Of a DNA stretch of 64,000 nt, positions 45,091-55,158 are shown piece by piece. This stretch comes from Falciphora oryzae (Eukaryota > Ascomycota > Sordariomycetes > Magnaporthales > Magnaporthaceae), in the NCBI GenBank assembly GCA_000733355.1, contig JNVV01000064.1, positions 176,867 to 240,866 of the forward strand, given 5' to 3'. The notes under the pieces were generated by a model, which saw only the letters and a list, made by a program, of their open reading frames with translations, had not been told where the DNA came from and ran no database searches. Every line of letters begins with the position of its first letter. The stretch's first letter is position 1. Position numbers and translations under genes: made by a program.

Positions 45091-45512
45091 TTTGTCGACG
45101 ATCACGTGGGAAAAGGCGGACGCATATCGATCGGTGTGAACTGGGTCGCCGTTTTCGCCTGGGCTAGTGGCGTCGTGATGGCCTCTCGGGCCTCGTGGGC
45201 CAGCACCAGCCGCAGATCGCCAGCCAGGCGGCCAAGTACATGATGGGCTGGCAGCTGACCTTTGTGTCGCCGGCCGTCGTGTACCTGGTCTGCTGGCAGC
45301 TGTTCTTTAAGCGCAGCGTACTCCCTCTGGAGCACGACGGTATTGTGCCGCACAGGCGGGAGTGCTTAGCCAAGGAGGGCCGTGAGGGTTTTCTGGATGG
45401 GGAGCGAGAGATGGCCAGTGTTGCCGGGTCGGACGAGATCATCTCGCCTCCCACTCCAGTGGCGATTGAGGAAAAGCAAGTTGGAGATGCGGGTGGAGCA
45501 TTGAAGATGTGA
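45091..45512 (+). pseudogene. NCS1-type nucleobase/allantoin permease, C-terminal fragment, frameshifted
   Basis: The readable part corresponds to the last transmembrane segments and cytosolic tail of NCS1 transporters: GRISIGVNWVAVFAWASGVVM, then in a second frame GLVGQHQPQIASQAAKYM and a hydrophobic LTFVSPAVVYLVCWQLFF. One base is missing at about 45181 (ATGGCCTC where ATGGGCCTC would keep frame). No N-terminal two thirds of the protein can be found upstream. It is a gene relic; assignment to the NCS1 family is by motif memory. Confidence 0.55.
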
Positions 45513-45792
45513 GAAATAGTATCAAACAGCGTTGGTATTTTTAAAGGAGCGTTTGATGAATGGCCAAGCACTGTGTCGGCTTGTGGTGACGTCAGCACCC
45601 GCTCAGTGCTGACCCCGCCCGCTGTTTGCCTGGGACATATTATGCCTCGTCTGGTGCTTCGAGGGAAGTCGATTACGATTTTCCCAAAAAAGCAAGCACT
45701 TGAGCCGCACTGCAACGTCCAACCGCCACGGCTGCCCGGCGCTTTGCAATGTCGCACCTTGCCGCCGGCGCACCCTAGCCGCCCCCCCAGCC

Positions 45793-48700
45793 ATGCAGCG
45801 GGCGGCAGCTGAGAGAAGCGCGCGATGGCTGCTGTTCAGCGACCTCCACTTCAAGCACAAGGACCTGGACCGCGTTCGGCTCACGGCGCAATGGATCGTG
45901 GCGCAGGCCGAGCAGCACCGCGTGCGGCGCGCCGTTGTCTGCGGCGACCTGCTGACGAGCCGGACGATGCAGCCGACGCACGTGCTGTCGGCGTGCTACC
46001 GCTTCATCAGCGACCTCAGCGACGTCGTGCCGCACATCAACATCGTGCTCGGCAACCACGACCTGGCCTACAAGCGCGACTACCGCACGACCGCCCTCGA
46101 TGCGCTCGGCATGCGGCGGCTGTCTCCCTTTGTGTCTCTGCACAGTGATATCGAACGTGATGTCTGGGATGACCGTCGCGTGCTGCTTTTGCCCTTCCGT
46201 GAGGAGCAGGAGGAGCTTACTGCTGCGGTGGACGCGCTGGATCCGGCTGAGGCGAGGGAGACGGTGGCCTTTGCCCATCTGGCCATCCACAAGGCCATCC
46301 TCCAGCGACACGTTGTGGGAACCACGAACGAGGGGACGCCCCGTCCCCCTGTCAGGTACCGGGGCCTGACTGGCCCAGGCCGCTTCGCCTCGCTTGCGCG
46401 GACTTTTACGGGGCACTTCCACAGCCACCAGGTCCTGCGCCAAAAGCAGCAGGAGGACAGCGCTGCCAGCACGGATCCTCTGCATGGCAGCCTCATGTAC
46501 ATCGGCTCACCGGTGCAGATGAACTGGGCTGACTTGAACGACGAGCAGCGAGGCGTCGTTCTGTTTGACCCCAGCACGCTCGCATGCGAGATACTCGTCA
46601 ACCCACATGGCACAGTTTACACTACCGTCGACGTCAAGGACGTCCTTGATGGAACGGCCGACGCGGCAGCCGTAGCGGAGAAGCACGTCATGCTCCTCGG
46701 CGAGCTGACCCGCTTCAAATATGCCACGGCACGCGACCAGCTTCTGTCCCTTGGCGTGCGGAGTGTGCGAAGCTGGAACCCTATGAGCCCCGTCATCCAG
46801 GCCCACCATCAAGCCTCTGGGGGGTTCGGCGCGTCCGTACCAGCGGGCGATGCTGCCGTCCAAGGACTAGAACAGCCAGCTCAAGGCTTGAAGGCAGGAG
46901 ACACAAAGAGTAACGTCTCGGTGCTACCACAGACGGAGATAGGACAAGCCTCACGTCGGCTTGATCTTGGTGCTGAAGCGCATGATTACATCGAGTCTCT
47001 GTCGCTGGATCCATCCCTCGTGCCGAGGCGAAAGGAGTTGATCCAATCCGGACAGCGTGTCATCCAAGCCTCCAGTAAATTTACAGATGAAGATATCGAA
47101 GTGGGAGTAGATTATCACGACTTTCTGGGCGGCAAGTCGAAGGCTCCCAGCTTGCCGGACTCGGCTGCGCTGGCAAGACCTTCCACCGATGTCTTTGTTG
47201 CAGAGCCCCAATCCCTGATCATCAGGAATTTCCTTGGTGTGCAAGGAGTTCTTACCATTGACTTTAAGCGAGATTTGCCGCGCGGGCTAGTCTTCCTGGT
47301 GGGCGACAATGGCTCTGGCAAAAGCACCATCGTTGAGGCCATGGTCTGGTGTCAGTTTGGGCGGTGCATCCGCAGTGGGCTGGGAGCCAACGACGTTGTC
47401 AACGACGCGGTGGGCAAGGACTGCTCTGTCAGCCTGACGTTTTCCAACGGCTACACCATCTCACGGTACCGCAAAGACAAGACATACAAAAACAGAGTTA
47501 TCATATCACTACACGGCGAGCCCCAGACGCAGATGGAGCACCCCGATGCGCGCACAACGCAAGCAGCCATCGACGAGCTGCTCGGCATCGACTGCGATAC
47601 GTATGTGCGGTCTGTTGCGTTGGGTCACGAGAGTGCAGCAAGCTTCCTGAACTCGACACCAACGCAGCGACGAGACGTCATCGAACAATCTTTGGGGCTG
47701 TCCACGTTGGCCCGATGCGCACAAATGTCGAGGCTTATCCTCAAAGAGTTTGACCGGCAGATGGGCGATATTCAGACCAAACTTGTCGGCGTCACCAATA
47801 TCACGGACTCCAGCGAGAGGGAACTGCGGGATTTGGAGCGGTCACGAAAGAAGGTCACCTTGGAGGCTGAAAGGGTGGCTGAGGCCCTGGGTGTTGCGAT
47901 TCAGCGACACAGGCTGGCACAGGAGGCTGATGAAGAGCTTCCAACCTTGGCTCAATCCCTTGCAGACGTGGACGGTCGAGTCGCTGTCGCCAGCCAGAAT
48001 GTGCAGCAGCTGTTTAAGGAGTCCAATTCAGCCGAGCTTTGCATCGCCTTCCATACCGAACTTTCTTGCTCTCTATCCCGCCTTCGGTCGGAACAACAAC
48101 GCTTGGAGCAGCTTCAGGCCCTATATAATCGCCTGTCCAGCCAAAAAGCAGCCAGACCAATACCGTGGTGGGACCGAGCGCAACAGCGCTGCTTGCAGAA
48201 ACTCGAAGTTTTGTCGACGACGCGGCTGGTTGGCTTGCCAAAAATCGTCTCCTCGGGAACAACCTTCTTACTCCGCCTCCAGCTGTCCGCCCTGCAAGTT
48301 TGGGCCCGTATTGTTGGATTTTTTCATGGTGATAAAAGTCAGGATCTCGAAGCAGCCATGGTCGCTGTCAGCTTGGATGTTAAACATATTGTAAGCCGCG
48401 TTTCCCAATTCCAGTCTGACGCCGAGGTGGCTGCCGTGGTCGAGAAAGTGGCGGCTGGCCGTGGCACGGACAGGAAGGATGTGGAGGGGGCAGTATCGGC
48501 GGTACCGTTGGAAACTGCCAGAACAATAAACGAGCGACTTGACCGGGCCATTAAGGAGCATGAGAAGCTGCGGCGTCAGCGAGAGGCACTGCTTGTTCAG
48601 GCCAGGGAGCAGGAGCATGAGAAGCTGCGGCGTCAGCGAGAGGCACTACTTGTTCAGGCCAGGGAGCAGGAGCATCTGCAACAAAAGCTGGCAGCCAAAA

Positions 48701-49467
48701 AGGGGGAAGCGGTAATCTACCAAAAACTCGCCGAGGGGAAACGGGCGAGTATCGGCTCGCTTCAGGCGCGGCACAAAGAGTTTGACGCGGAGCTTGAGCA
48801 ACTGGCTGCCACACGTGAGCTTTTTGCCTTCTGGGCTTCGGCATTTGCGAAGCGCACGCGCCGAATCTCGACAGCCGAGTCGACCAAAGCCATCACTACC
48901 TTCCGCGAGTACGTACTCAACCAGTCGCTTGCCGAACTGAACGCGCTCCTGCCGCAGGTCCTGACGGTTCTGTACGACGACACGCGCCACACGAGGGCCA
49001 TGACGACGGGCATCCTACGCGGCTTGTTCGACAGCGACGGCAGCGGACCTCTGGACGCGGTAGACATAGTGACACCCATGCTCGACAACACCCTCGCCGT
49101 CCACCCGTCCCTCGCGTACGGCAAGCGGTCCAGCGGCGAGCGCAAGCGCATTGACCTCGCCGTGTTCTTTGCGCTGCTCCAGGTGCGCCATGCGCGCAGC
49201 TCCCACCGCGCCCATTATGTGCTGGTCGACGAGGTTTTCGACAGCCTTGACGAGGCCGGCCAGGCGGCAGTCGTGCGCTGGTGCGCCTTTGCCGCCCGCC
49301 GCGTTGCCGGCTGGATCGTGGTTATCACGCACTCACGTGTCCTCATTGACCAAGCCGACCGATATCACAAAGAGGCGGATGATGGCTACGACCTGGGCTC
49401 AATTGTCACAATCCGTGCGGACATGAAGGAAAATGGCATGCAATTGTACTTTAACAACAGGGAATGA
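45793..49467 (+). CDS. Single-chain SbcD/Mre11-like nuclease fused to SbcC/Rad50-like ATPase
   Basis: An intronless frame of 1224 aa from ATG 45793; the frame extends upstream only from a TTG. The N-terminal half is a calcineurin-type metallophosphoesterase with the SbcD/Mre11 signature set: DLH at 17-19, GD at 51-52, GNHD at 87-90, a His near 162 and GHFHSH at 207-212. A linker of about 190 residues follows. The C-terminal half is an SMC/SbcC-type ABC ATPase: Walker A GDNGSGKST (504-512), long helical arms (about 650-1010), signature SSGERKR (1113-1119), Walker B LVDE (Asp1146, Glu1147), D-loop and H-loop His1180. No CxxC zinc-hook motif is seen between the arms. SbcD and SbcC, Mre11 and Rad50, and phage gp47 and gp46 are normally separate proteins. 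The expected role is ATP-gated processing of DNA ends. It converges with the next gene, with only 24 bp between stop codons. Confidence 0.9.
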   Translation: MQRAAAERSARWLLFSDLHFKHKDLDRVRLTAQWIVAQAEQHRVRRAVVCGDLLTSRTMQPTHVLSACYRFISDLSDVVPHINIVLGNHDLAYKRDYRTTALDALGMRRLSPFVSLHSDIERDVWDDRRVLLLPFREEQEELTAAVDALDPAEARETVAFAHLAIHKAILQRHVVGTTNEGTPRPPVRYRGLTGPGRFASLARTFTGHFHSHQVLRQKQQEDSAASTDPLHGSLMYIGSPVQMNWADLNDEQRGVVLFDPSTLACEILVNPHGTVYTTVDVKDVLDGTADAAAVAEKHVMLLGELTRFKYATARDQLLSLGVRSVRSWNPMSPVIQAHHQASGGFGASVPAGDAAVQGLEQPAQGLKAGDTKSNVSVLPQTEIGQASRRLDLGAEAHDYIESLSLDPSLVPRRKELIQSGQRVIQASSKFTDEDIEVGVDYHDFLGGKSKAPSLPDSAALARPSTDVFVAEPQSLIIRNFLGVQGVLTIDFKRDLPRGLVFLVGDNGSGKSTIVEAMVWCQFGRCIRSGLGANDVVNDAVGKDCSVSLTFSNGYTISRYRKDKTYKNRVIISLHGEPQTQMEHPDARTTQAAIDELLGIDCDTYVRSVALGHESAASFLNSTPTQRRDVIEQSLGLSTLARCAQMSRLILKEFDRQMGDIQTKLVGVTNITDSSERELRDLERSRKKVTLEAERVAEALGVAIQRHRLAQEADEELPTLAQSLADVDGRVAVASQNVQQLFKESNSAELCIAFHTELSCSLSRLRSEQQRLEQLQALYNRLSSQKAARPIPWWDRAQQRCLQKLEVLSTTRLVGLPKIVSSGTTFLLRLQLSALQVWARIVGFFHGDKSQDLEAAMVAVSLDVKHIVSRVSQFQSDAEVAAVVEKVAAGRGTDRKDVEGAVSAVPLETARTINERLDRAIKEHEKLRRQREALLVQAREQEHEKLRRQREALLVQAREQEHLQQKLAAKKGEAVIYQKLAEGKRASIGSLQARHKEFDAELEQLAATRELFAFWASAFAKRTRRISTAESTKAITTFREYVLNQSLAELNALLPQVLTVLYDDTRHTRAMTTGILRGLFDSDGSGPLDAVDIVTPMLDNTLAVHPSLAYGKRSSGERKRIDLAVFFALLQVRHARSSHRAHYVLVDEVFDSLDEAGQAAVVRWCAFAARRVAGWIVVITHSRVLIDQADRYHKEADDGYDLGSIVTIRADMKENGMQLYFNNRE
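48556..48669 (+). repeat. 57-bp in-frame tandem duplication in the SbcC-like coiled coil
   Basis: Two adjacent 57-bp copies (48556-48612 and 48613-48669) differ at one silent position. Each encodes EHEKLRRQREALLVQAREQ (residues 922-940 and 941-959). The duplication lengthens the helical arm by 19 residues without breaking the frame. Confidence 0.95.
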
Positions 49468-49491
49468 CTACGGCCACCATATCTCCTTTCT

Positions 49492-51301
49492 TCACATCCA
49501 CCTCCTCACTTGACTGAGCATTTCTTTCCATTCTTCGGAACCATCCTCCCCATCCCAAACACGGATGCCTCTGCCGTTATACGGCGTGTCTGACACTTTA
49601 GACAGCTCGATTGGGGCCGGTTTGTCGCCCCAGAAGTTGGGATGGAACCACACGCCTTTGGCCGTGGCCTTCGAAGGCCCAATGTCCAAGTGGCCGCAGT
49701 GCGTGTGCTCGCAATTTATTCGAGGGGTTTCGTAGTCCCCCTCAGGTTGGCGTCCCGCCCAGAAGAAATGGACTCGGCTTTCCTGGGGAGATTCACCCAG
49801 ACGGCGCTTGATCGCGGGGCCTCCGGCGCCGTCCTGGGCTTTCCGTTTGGAGGGGCTGGCAGCCCCACCGAACCAGTCGTCGTAGCCGCTCTCTTCATCG
49901 CAGTCCGAGTCGGAGGGGTCGAGCTCCTCCTTGAGCTTGTGAAGGGCATCTTCGGACAAGGCAAGGAGCATTGCGCCTTCGACCACTTTAAAGTTGAAGG
50001 AGCCCACGGTGCCATGGGTGTTCATCGGTTTCTTGATCTCAAGGAACCAGTGACCCCCCAGGTATCTCATGTTATCTGGGAGAAAGGCGTCTTCGTCCTC
50101 TACCAAGTCCAGAAAAGAGCCCAAGAATTTGACTTTCCACGTGCCGACCAAGTCGTCGAGACAGAGAGGGCCGGGTGGAACTTGGTGCTTGGCCATGTAA
50201 TCTTTGTGCGGCTTTTCTCTCAGCTCGCGCTGCGCCGCTTTTCTGGAGTTCTCTTCGGCGACCTCCTGCGCCTCCTGGCGCTCAGCCTCCTCCTCCTTGG
50301 AACGGATTATTGCATCCAGCTTTGCGGCATCCCAGCCTATAAAAACTGAAAAGTTCCACCACCGAGTTCGTAGCCCAGGGACGGCCTTGATAGCGTTTTC
50401 GATCCAGCGCTGGTCTTTGGGCCATGACGCAAGCCCAACCTCCAACGGCTCGATCCTTTTGCGAGGGTTGCGCGGCCCACCGGGTCCGTCGAGGAAGTAC
50501 TTGCCCAGAAAGCGATCCATGTCGAAGTTCGCCTCGCCCCAGGGCAGGAACCTCGGCACTCGCCACTTGACCTCGGGCAGTCGGGCGAACTCGCGATCCA
50601 GCACGCGAAGCATGGCGCCCTCCCAGCAGGCAATCATCGCTTTCCCGTTGTGCGAGTAGTGCAGCGACAGACCCGGAATCGCTTCGAGCACTTCGGCCCC
50701 GATGTAGCCCCTTTTGAAGCCCGCGAAGTCATTCACGACGACGCCCTCGGGGTGCTTATACGGAGCCGGCTTGCCGCCCGGCCCGTCCAGGAAGTACTTG
50801 GCTGCGAACCGCTCGACGCCCTCCCAGACCTGGTACCCTGGTGTTTCGCGCTGGTACTTTTCGTCCTCCCAGGCGCGCACCTTGGCGGCATGCTCGCGGA
50901 GGACGTCGTTGTATTTTGCCTCGAGAGAAGACCTGATTGCCAACACCGAAGGCGCGAGGGCGTTGCACTGGCAAGACACATGTCAATGTCGCGGGCTGCA
51001 TGGTCAACTGGACGCCGGCACACACCTTCTTCCTGTACGCTTCGTGTAATGCTCCCCGAAGGTCGTCGGCTTTGTCCTTGGACGTGAAGGAGATGTCATA
51101 AAATCGCAGCTGGGCGCTGAGCCATGCCTTGGTGGCGGCGGCGCGGCGGGCACTCGAGGCATTTTTCCGAAACAGGAGTCCCAGCTCGACACGCGCGATG
51201 CCGCTTGCGAGGAAGCCTTGGCGGCCATAGGTGAACGCGCCTGATCTTACGGAATCGGGGCTTCGAGGCCGCGGGTACTCGTCGTCTTCGTCCCAATCCA
51301 T
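49492..51301 (-). CDS. Unrecognised protein with two KYFLDGPGG motifs
   Basis: Exon 1 is 51301-51026 (92 codons) and exon 2 is 50967-49492, joined in frame by a 58-bp intron (GTGTGT..CAG), total 583 aa. No known domain is recognised. The protein has an acidic N terminus (MDWDEDDEYPR), a helical stretch, and two similar modules. Each contains KYFLDGPGG followed by a Pro/Lys-rich turn and, about 40 residues on, a PGL segment (IPGLSLHYSHNG and VPGLRTRWWNF). A charged helix (EEEAERQEAQEVAEENSRK), a conserved-looking Trp/Gly-rich region and a basic patch (PSKRKAQDG) follow; the C terminus has CEHTHCGH. The repeated module suggests an internal duplication. Convergent with the SbcD-SbcC gene. Confidence 0.72.
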
Positions 51302-51534
51302 CGAAAAGAACCCTGGAGAATTAACGCAATGATAACAGGAGATTGGTGTGCGTGGATTGAAAAAGCATGCACCAGCGAGCAGCCCTTCGGTGTGTCACTG
51401 CCCGACAATCTCCCGGAAAAAAACAAATCTCTCAAGGTCCAAACGCAACGTGAATCGATCTGTGCATCCACCACCCACCGACTTCGAGCTTGTTTGCATT
51501 TTATGCATTTTTATGCTATAGACACTGCTCCACG

Positions 51535-53966
51535 TCATATTGGTGGCATCTTTTCAGCCAGCCTCTTCTGCTTGCCGTCTTGCTCCGAAGCTAGCAGCAC
51601 CCCTCCATGTCCGTCCTCGTCTCCCTCCGACGCTCGCGTTTTACCCCAGCTGAACTCGTCGCAGTGGAGCAGGGCGTATATGGTGATGATGACGTTGATC
51701 CACGGGGAAAAGATCAGGTACATGAAGAAGCCGATGAAGAACCGCAACTTTGCTATCGTCGTGTGCGGGAACCATGTGATGATCATAAACGAGTAGAACT
51801 GGATCGAACAACGGTTTGGTGTTAGTCCTTGTCATTGCTCCAAAGGGCGGAATCAGACAAACTCACGTATCGAAACGCCAACACGGACATGAGCCCAATC
51901 ATCAGCTTGTTCTCGAAAAGCCTCTTGCCCGTCTTGGCCAGGGCGATGCCAAAGTTGATCATAGCCGCGACAACGAACGGGCCGATCCACCACGTGACAA
52001 CCGTGATGAACGAGCACACGCGCTCGACCCAGATGATGCCGGGCCGGAACACCATAACGAACTCGTTGGACTTGCTGCCCAGGGCCCATCGCTTGCGCTG
52101 CGACAAGAACACGGGCCACGACTGTGGCGCCGTCGTGTAGGCACGGGCTTTCAGTGCCTGCCGCGTTTGCGATTTGGGGTGCTGCGAGAAGATGATGGAC
52201 GCGTGGATCGAATCCTCCGAGTAGACGCCCATAATGTGTTGAGTCACCGTGTCGTTGGGCTTGGGCACGTGGCCGAAGCGCTGCCGGAGGACAGGGTCGC
52301 CGAACGTAGCGGCTTGTACGCGGATGAGTTGGCAGCACCCTGGAGATCTCGTCAGTGTTGAACATATCGATTTCTCGCAAGCTGTTGTTTGGAGCGTGTG
52401 CTGTTCCTACCGGGCAGACAGTTGACTTTGCCGCTGACACGAGACTGGAACTCGCGCCGTAGTCCTTGGGTCAGGTTGTACTCTGTGTTTTGCATCAAGT
52501 TCCTGCTTGTCCCTCTTGATCAGCATCTGGCCATGTCTTTGTGCGGAGTCCACGGCCGCTTACCACCAACCCCACGGCTTCTCGTCAAACTTGACAAGCA
52601 CGGCGCCACACACACCGACAACGTTGGGGCCACCGCGCCGCATCTCCTTAATCATCTCAAAGATGCAGTCCTCGTCAAACACTGTGTCGCCATCCATGCC
52701 GCATAGATAGTCGACGTGATGCAGGCCGTGATCCGTTAAGATGGAGCCCAGGTAGTTGAACACTTCTTGGTTGAACATGGTTTCCACAGACCCGGATCTG
52801 TTGGTGTAGTGGTACAGGAACGACCGCACAAAGCAGAGACTGTCCCGCTTGCCCTGGTTGTACTTCTTGCCAATAACGATGTACGGCAAGCCCTGGTAGA
52901 AGCCATGTTGGATGGTGATTGGCATGAAGAAGCCGTCACGGGCCGAGTAGCCATTGACGAAGTCCTGGCGCTCGTCCCCTGGAAACATGTCGTTGAGGAG
53001 AAAGTCCTGCGTGGAGACGGACTCGCCCGGAGCCTTGGCGTTGCCGTCGACAATGATCATGATGAGCCGCGGGTGCTGGTCGATATTTTTCTGGTTGACC
53101 AGGGAGTCGAGGCTGGTTTCGATCTCGGTCCTGTCCTCGTTGTAGCAGGGGAGGACCATGACGAATGGTTCAGGGGCCTCAGGTACGTTGTCTTTCTTCC
53201 AGCCGACGAGCCGTCCGAGTCTGGTGTAGCAAACCGACACGGTGATGCACAGGGCAAAAACGACCTGGGCAAAAGTGTTTGCGGCGAGAAACGGCAGGAA
53301 GATGTACCAATGGCCATGGAACAGGATCACGGCCCAGATGCCGACGCCGTTGATGCTAATGAAGGCCAGAAGGAGGCCATATTTCTGGAGGCGCAGAAGC
53401 ACCCTCGATGTTTTGCGAAGCTCAAGCTCGGAGTCCCAGGGCGGCTTGGCCTCTTCCTGGCTGATGCTCGATTGGAAGGAGCGGGTGGTCGAGAATGAGG
53501 GAAGTTGGCGGGCGTGGAATTGCGAAGGACGCTGGGAAGGCAAAGGGGCGTTAGGGAAGTTGTACCTTGGCAGGATCGAGAAGAGAAACGAAAGATCGCC
53601 TCTTACCGATGGCAGCCTAGAGCAAAACCCTGCCGGTATCTGTCCACGCCCCTTGGGTGAGCTTGACTCCCCCAGGGCGGAAACCACGGGAGTAATGCCA
53701 GAGTGAGCAGCAGGGGGCTGAGCAGGCAGAGGCAAGCTGAAGTTGCGCCGAGAGGCAGTGGGCGAGGCAGGAACGGAGGAGGCCGACGATGTTTGTTTCT
53801 TGTGTCTGCCGGCTGTTGTAAGGTCCCAGTGGCACTTGGCGGAGCGCCTCGACGATGCCGGACTCTTTGGGGTTGTCGGCGGTGATGCATCATGCTGAGT
53901 GCCGACCTTTGGTGCCCCTGATGGCCCCGGAGTTGGACACCGATCCACAGGGCGCTGAGATGACAT
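51535..53966 (-). CDS. Chitin synthase-family glycosyltransferase (GT2)
   Basis: Five exons: 53966-53607, 53531-52564, 52502-52411, 52339-51867, 51798-51535, giving 718 aa. All introns are 61-76 nt with GTAAGA, GTAAGC, GTAGGA and GTGAGT donors, and frames close exactly. The N terminus (about 140 residues) is Ser/Pro-rich. Two membrane segments at about 170-225 precede the catalytic domain. Catalytic motifs are VDGN (about 281-284), MDGDT (399-403), CLPGC (471-475), EDS (515-517) and QRKRW (554-558, the Q-x-x-R-W box). Four or so C-terminal membrane segments and the DEFSWGKTR tail (678-686), typical of chitin synthases, follow. It is a plasma-membrane enzyme polymerising a UDP-sugar, normally UDP-GlcNAc. 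It is shorter than classical chitin synthases and its neighbours suggest a different polymer. Start ATG 53966 lies just after what looks like a 5' UTR intron end. Confidence 0.87.
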
Positions 53967-55158
53967 TGCTGGCGGCAGCGTGTTTACCCCACGAGGTCTT
54001 GCTTGCTGAAAAAAAAAACGTGGGAAGGGGAACAATGAAATTACGAGCAGCGGCGTAAACAGGTATTGCAAGCGCCCTAGCGCAAGTGCAAAATGTTTTC
54101 TTGTTGAAGTGATGGACTTATCCAGCGTGGAATGAGAGATGCACGATGCGCCTGCTTTACAAAGATATTTCTCTTTTGCGGCCTGCGGGTTAATTAACCC
54201 CAGATCAAGTTCCCCTCTGCCGGGAGGTCGGGTTTTGTAAGCCCTTAAGTTGTTACGTTTTCATCGGAATTCCTTTTTCCGCATCATCGAGATCGACGGG
54301 CAGAACTTCTATGTTCGGGACCCAGCTAGGAGTTTCGCTCCGTTTTCGGGCCCCAAGTCCTAACTGGGAAAGAAAGCCTCACCTGAACACCGGTTCCACA
54401 TATGTGGTGAGCACAGGTGTGGTTACCGAGGCAGAGCAAACGAAGCCAACGTATTGAGTTCATGCCAGCTGTGACAGTGGACTCTTGTCTTCCTATTATG
54501 GAATTACCCGCTCACTAATGATGTCAGATTTGGTGCCTACTCGGGTGGTGCGGTGACATCTAAAATCTAAGACAAACCTGTCAGTATTGTCTTGGCATCC
54601 AATGATAAATAATTAACGCGATTCATTAGCCAAAGCGGTGAGGCTTGGAACAGGAGCCACCAGGCACTGTCTCTCGCTACCTTGTGTTGTTTCAAACAGG
54701 GGGATCCGGCAAAGGAGCACGGCAAAACGGAAAAAAGAATTATATAAAGCACAATACGTCGTGACTGGCTTTATGCTCGACGGTAGAAAACGTCAACAAC
54801 TCTTATTACGATAGGCGCGCTAGGACTAAGACAAAAAATGGGACTCTCAGGATGGGTAAATCGTGTGACGGGATACGGGGCGGCCTTCTCAACAACTGCC
54901 AGCCACAGGCACTAATTACCACGTGCGCTGGAACCAAAGAAAGTTCTGCCATGTGGTGGGGATGCTCGCCGTTGTAATCCTGGAATGAATCACACTGCAA
55001 CGGTCCAAGACACCAGCGGTTCCCGTGGTGGCGCCGGTGTTGTGGCGTTTGGGGGGAAATGTCTGGCTTAAACACTCTGAATACCCCGTACTGACACGTC
55101 TATCTAGGGAGAAAATAGCAAAAAAAAAAAAAAAAAAGGTAGAAAACTCCAAAACCCC
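53967..55158. other. Intergenic region, no gene recognised
   Basis: About 1.2 kb between two genes on the minus strand. It should contain the promoter and 5' UTR of the glycosyltransferase (an oligo-T/CAG acceptor-like site near 54000-54010 suggests a 5' UTR intron) and the 3' UTR of the dehydrogenase. An A/T homopolymer lies near 55120-55137. Confidence 0.45.

Noticed and set aside
45700..45792. N-terminal mitochondrial targeting extension on the SbcD-SbcC protein
   Set aside because: The Arg/Ser-rich extension can only start from a TTG codon; the first ATG is 45793, directly before the nuclease domain.
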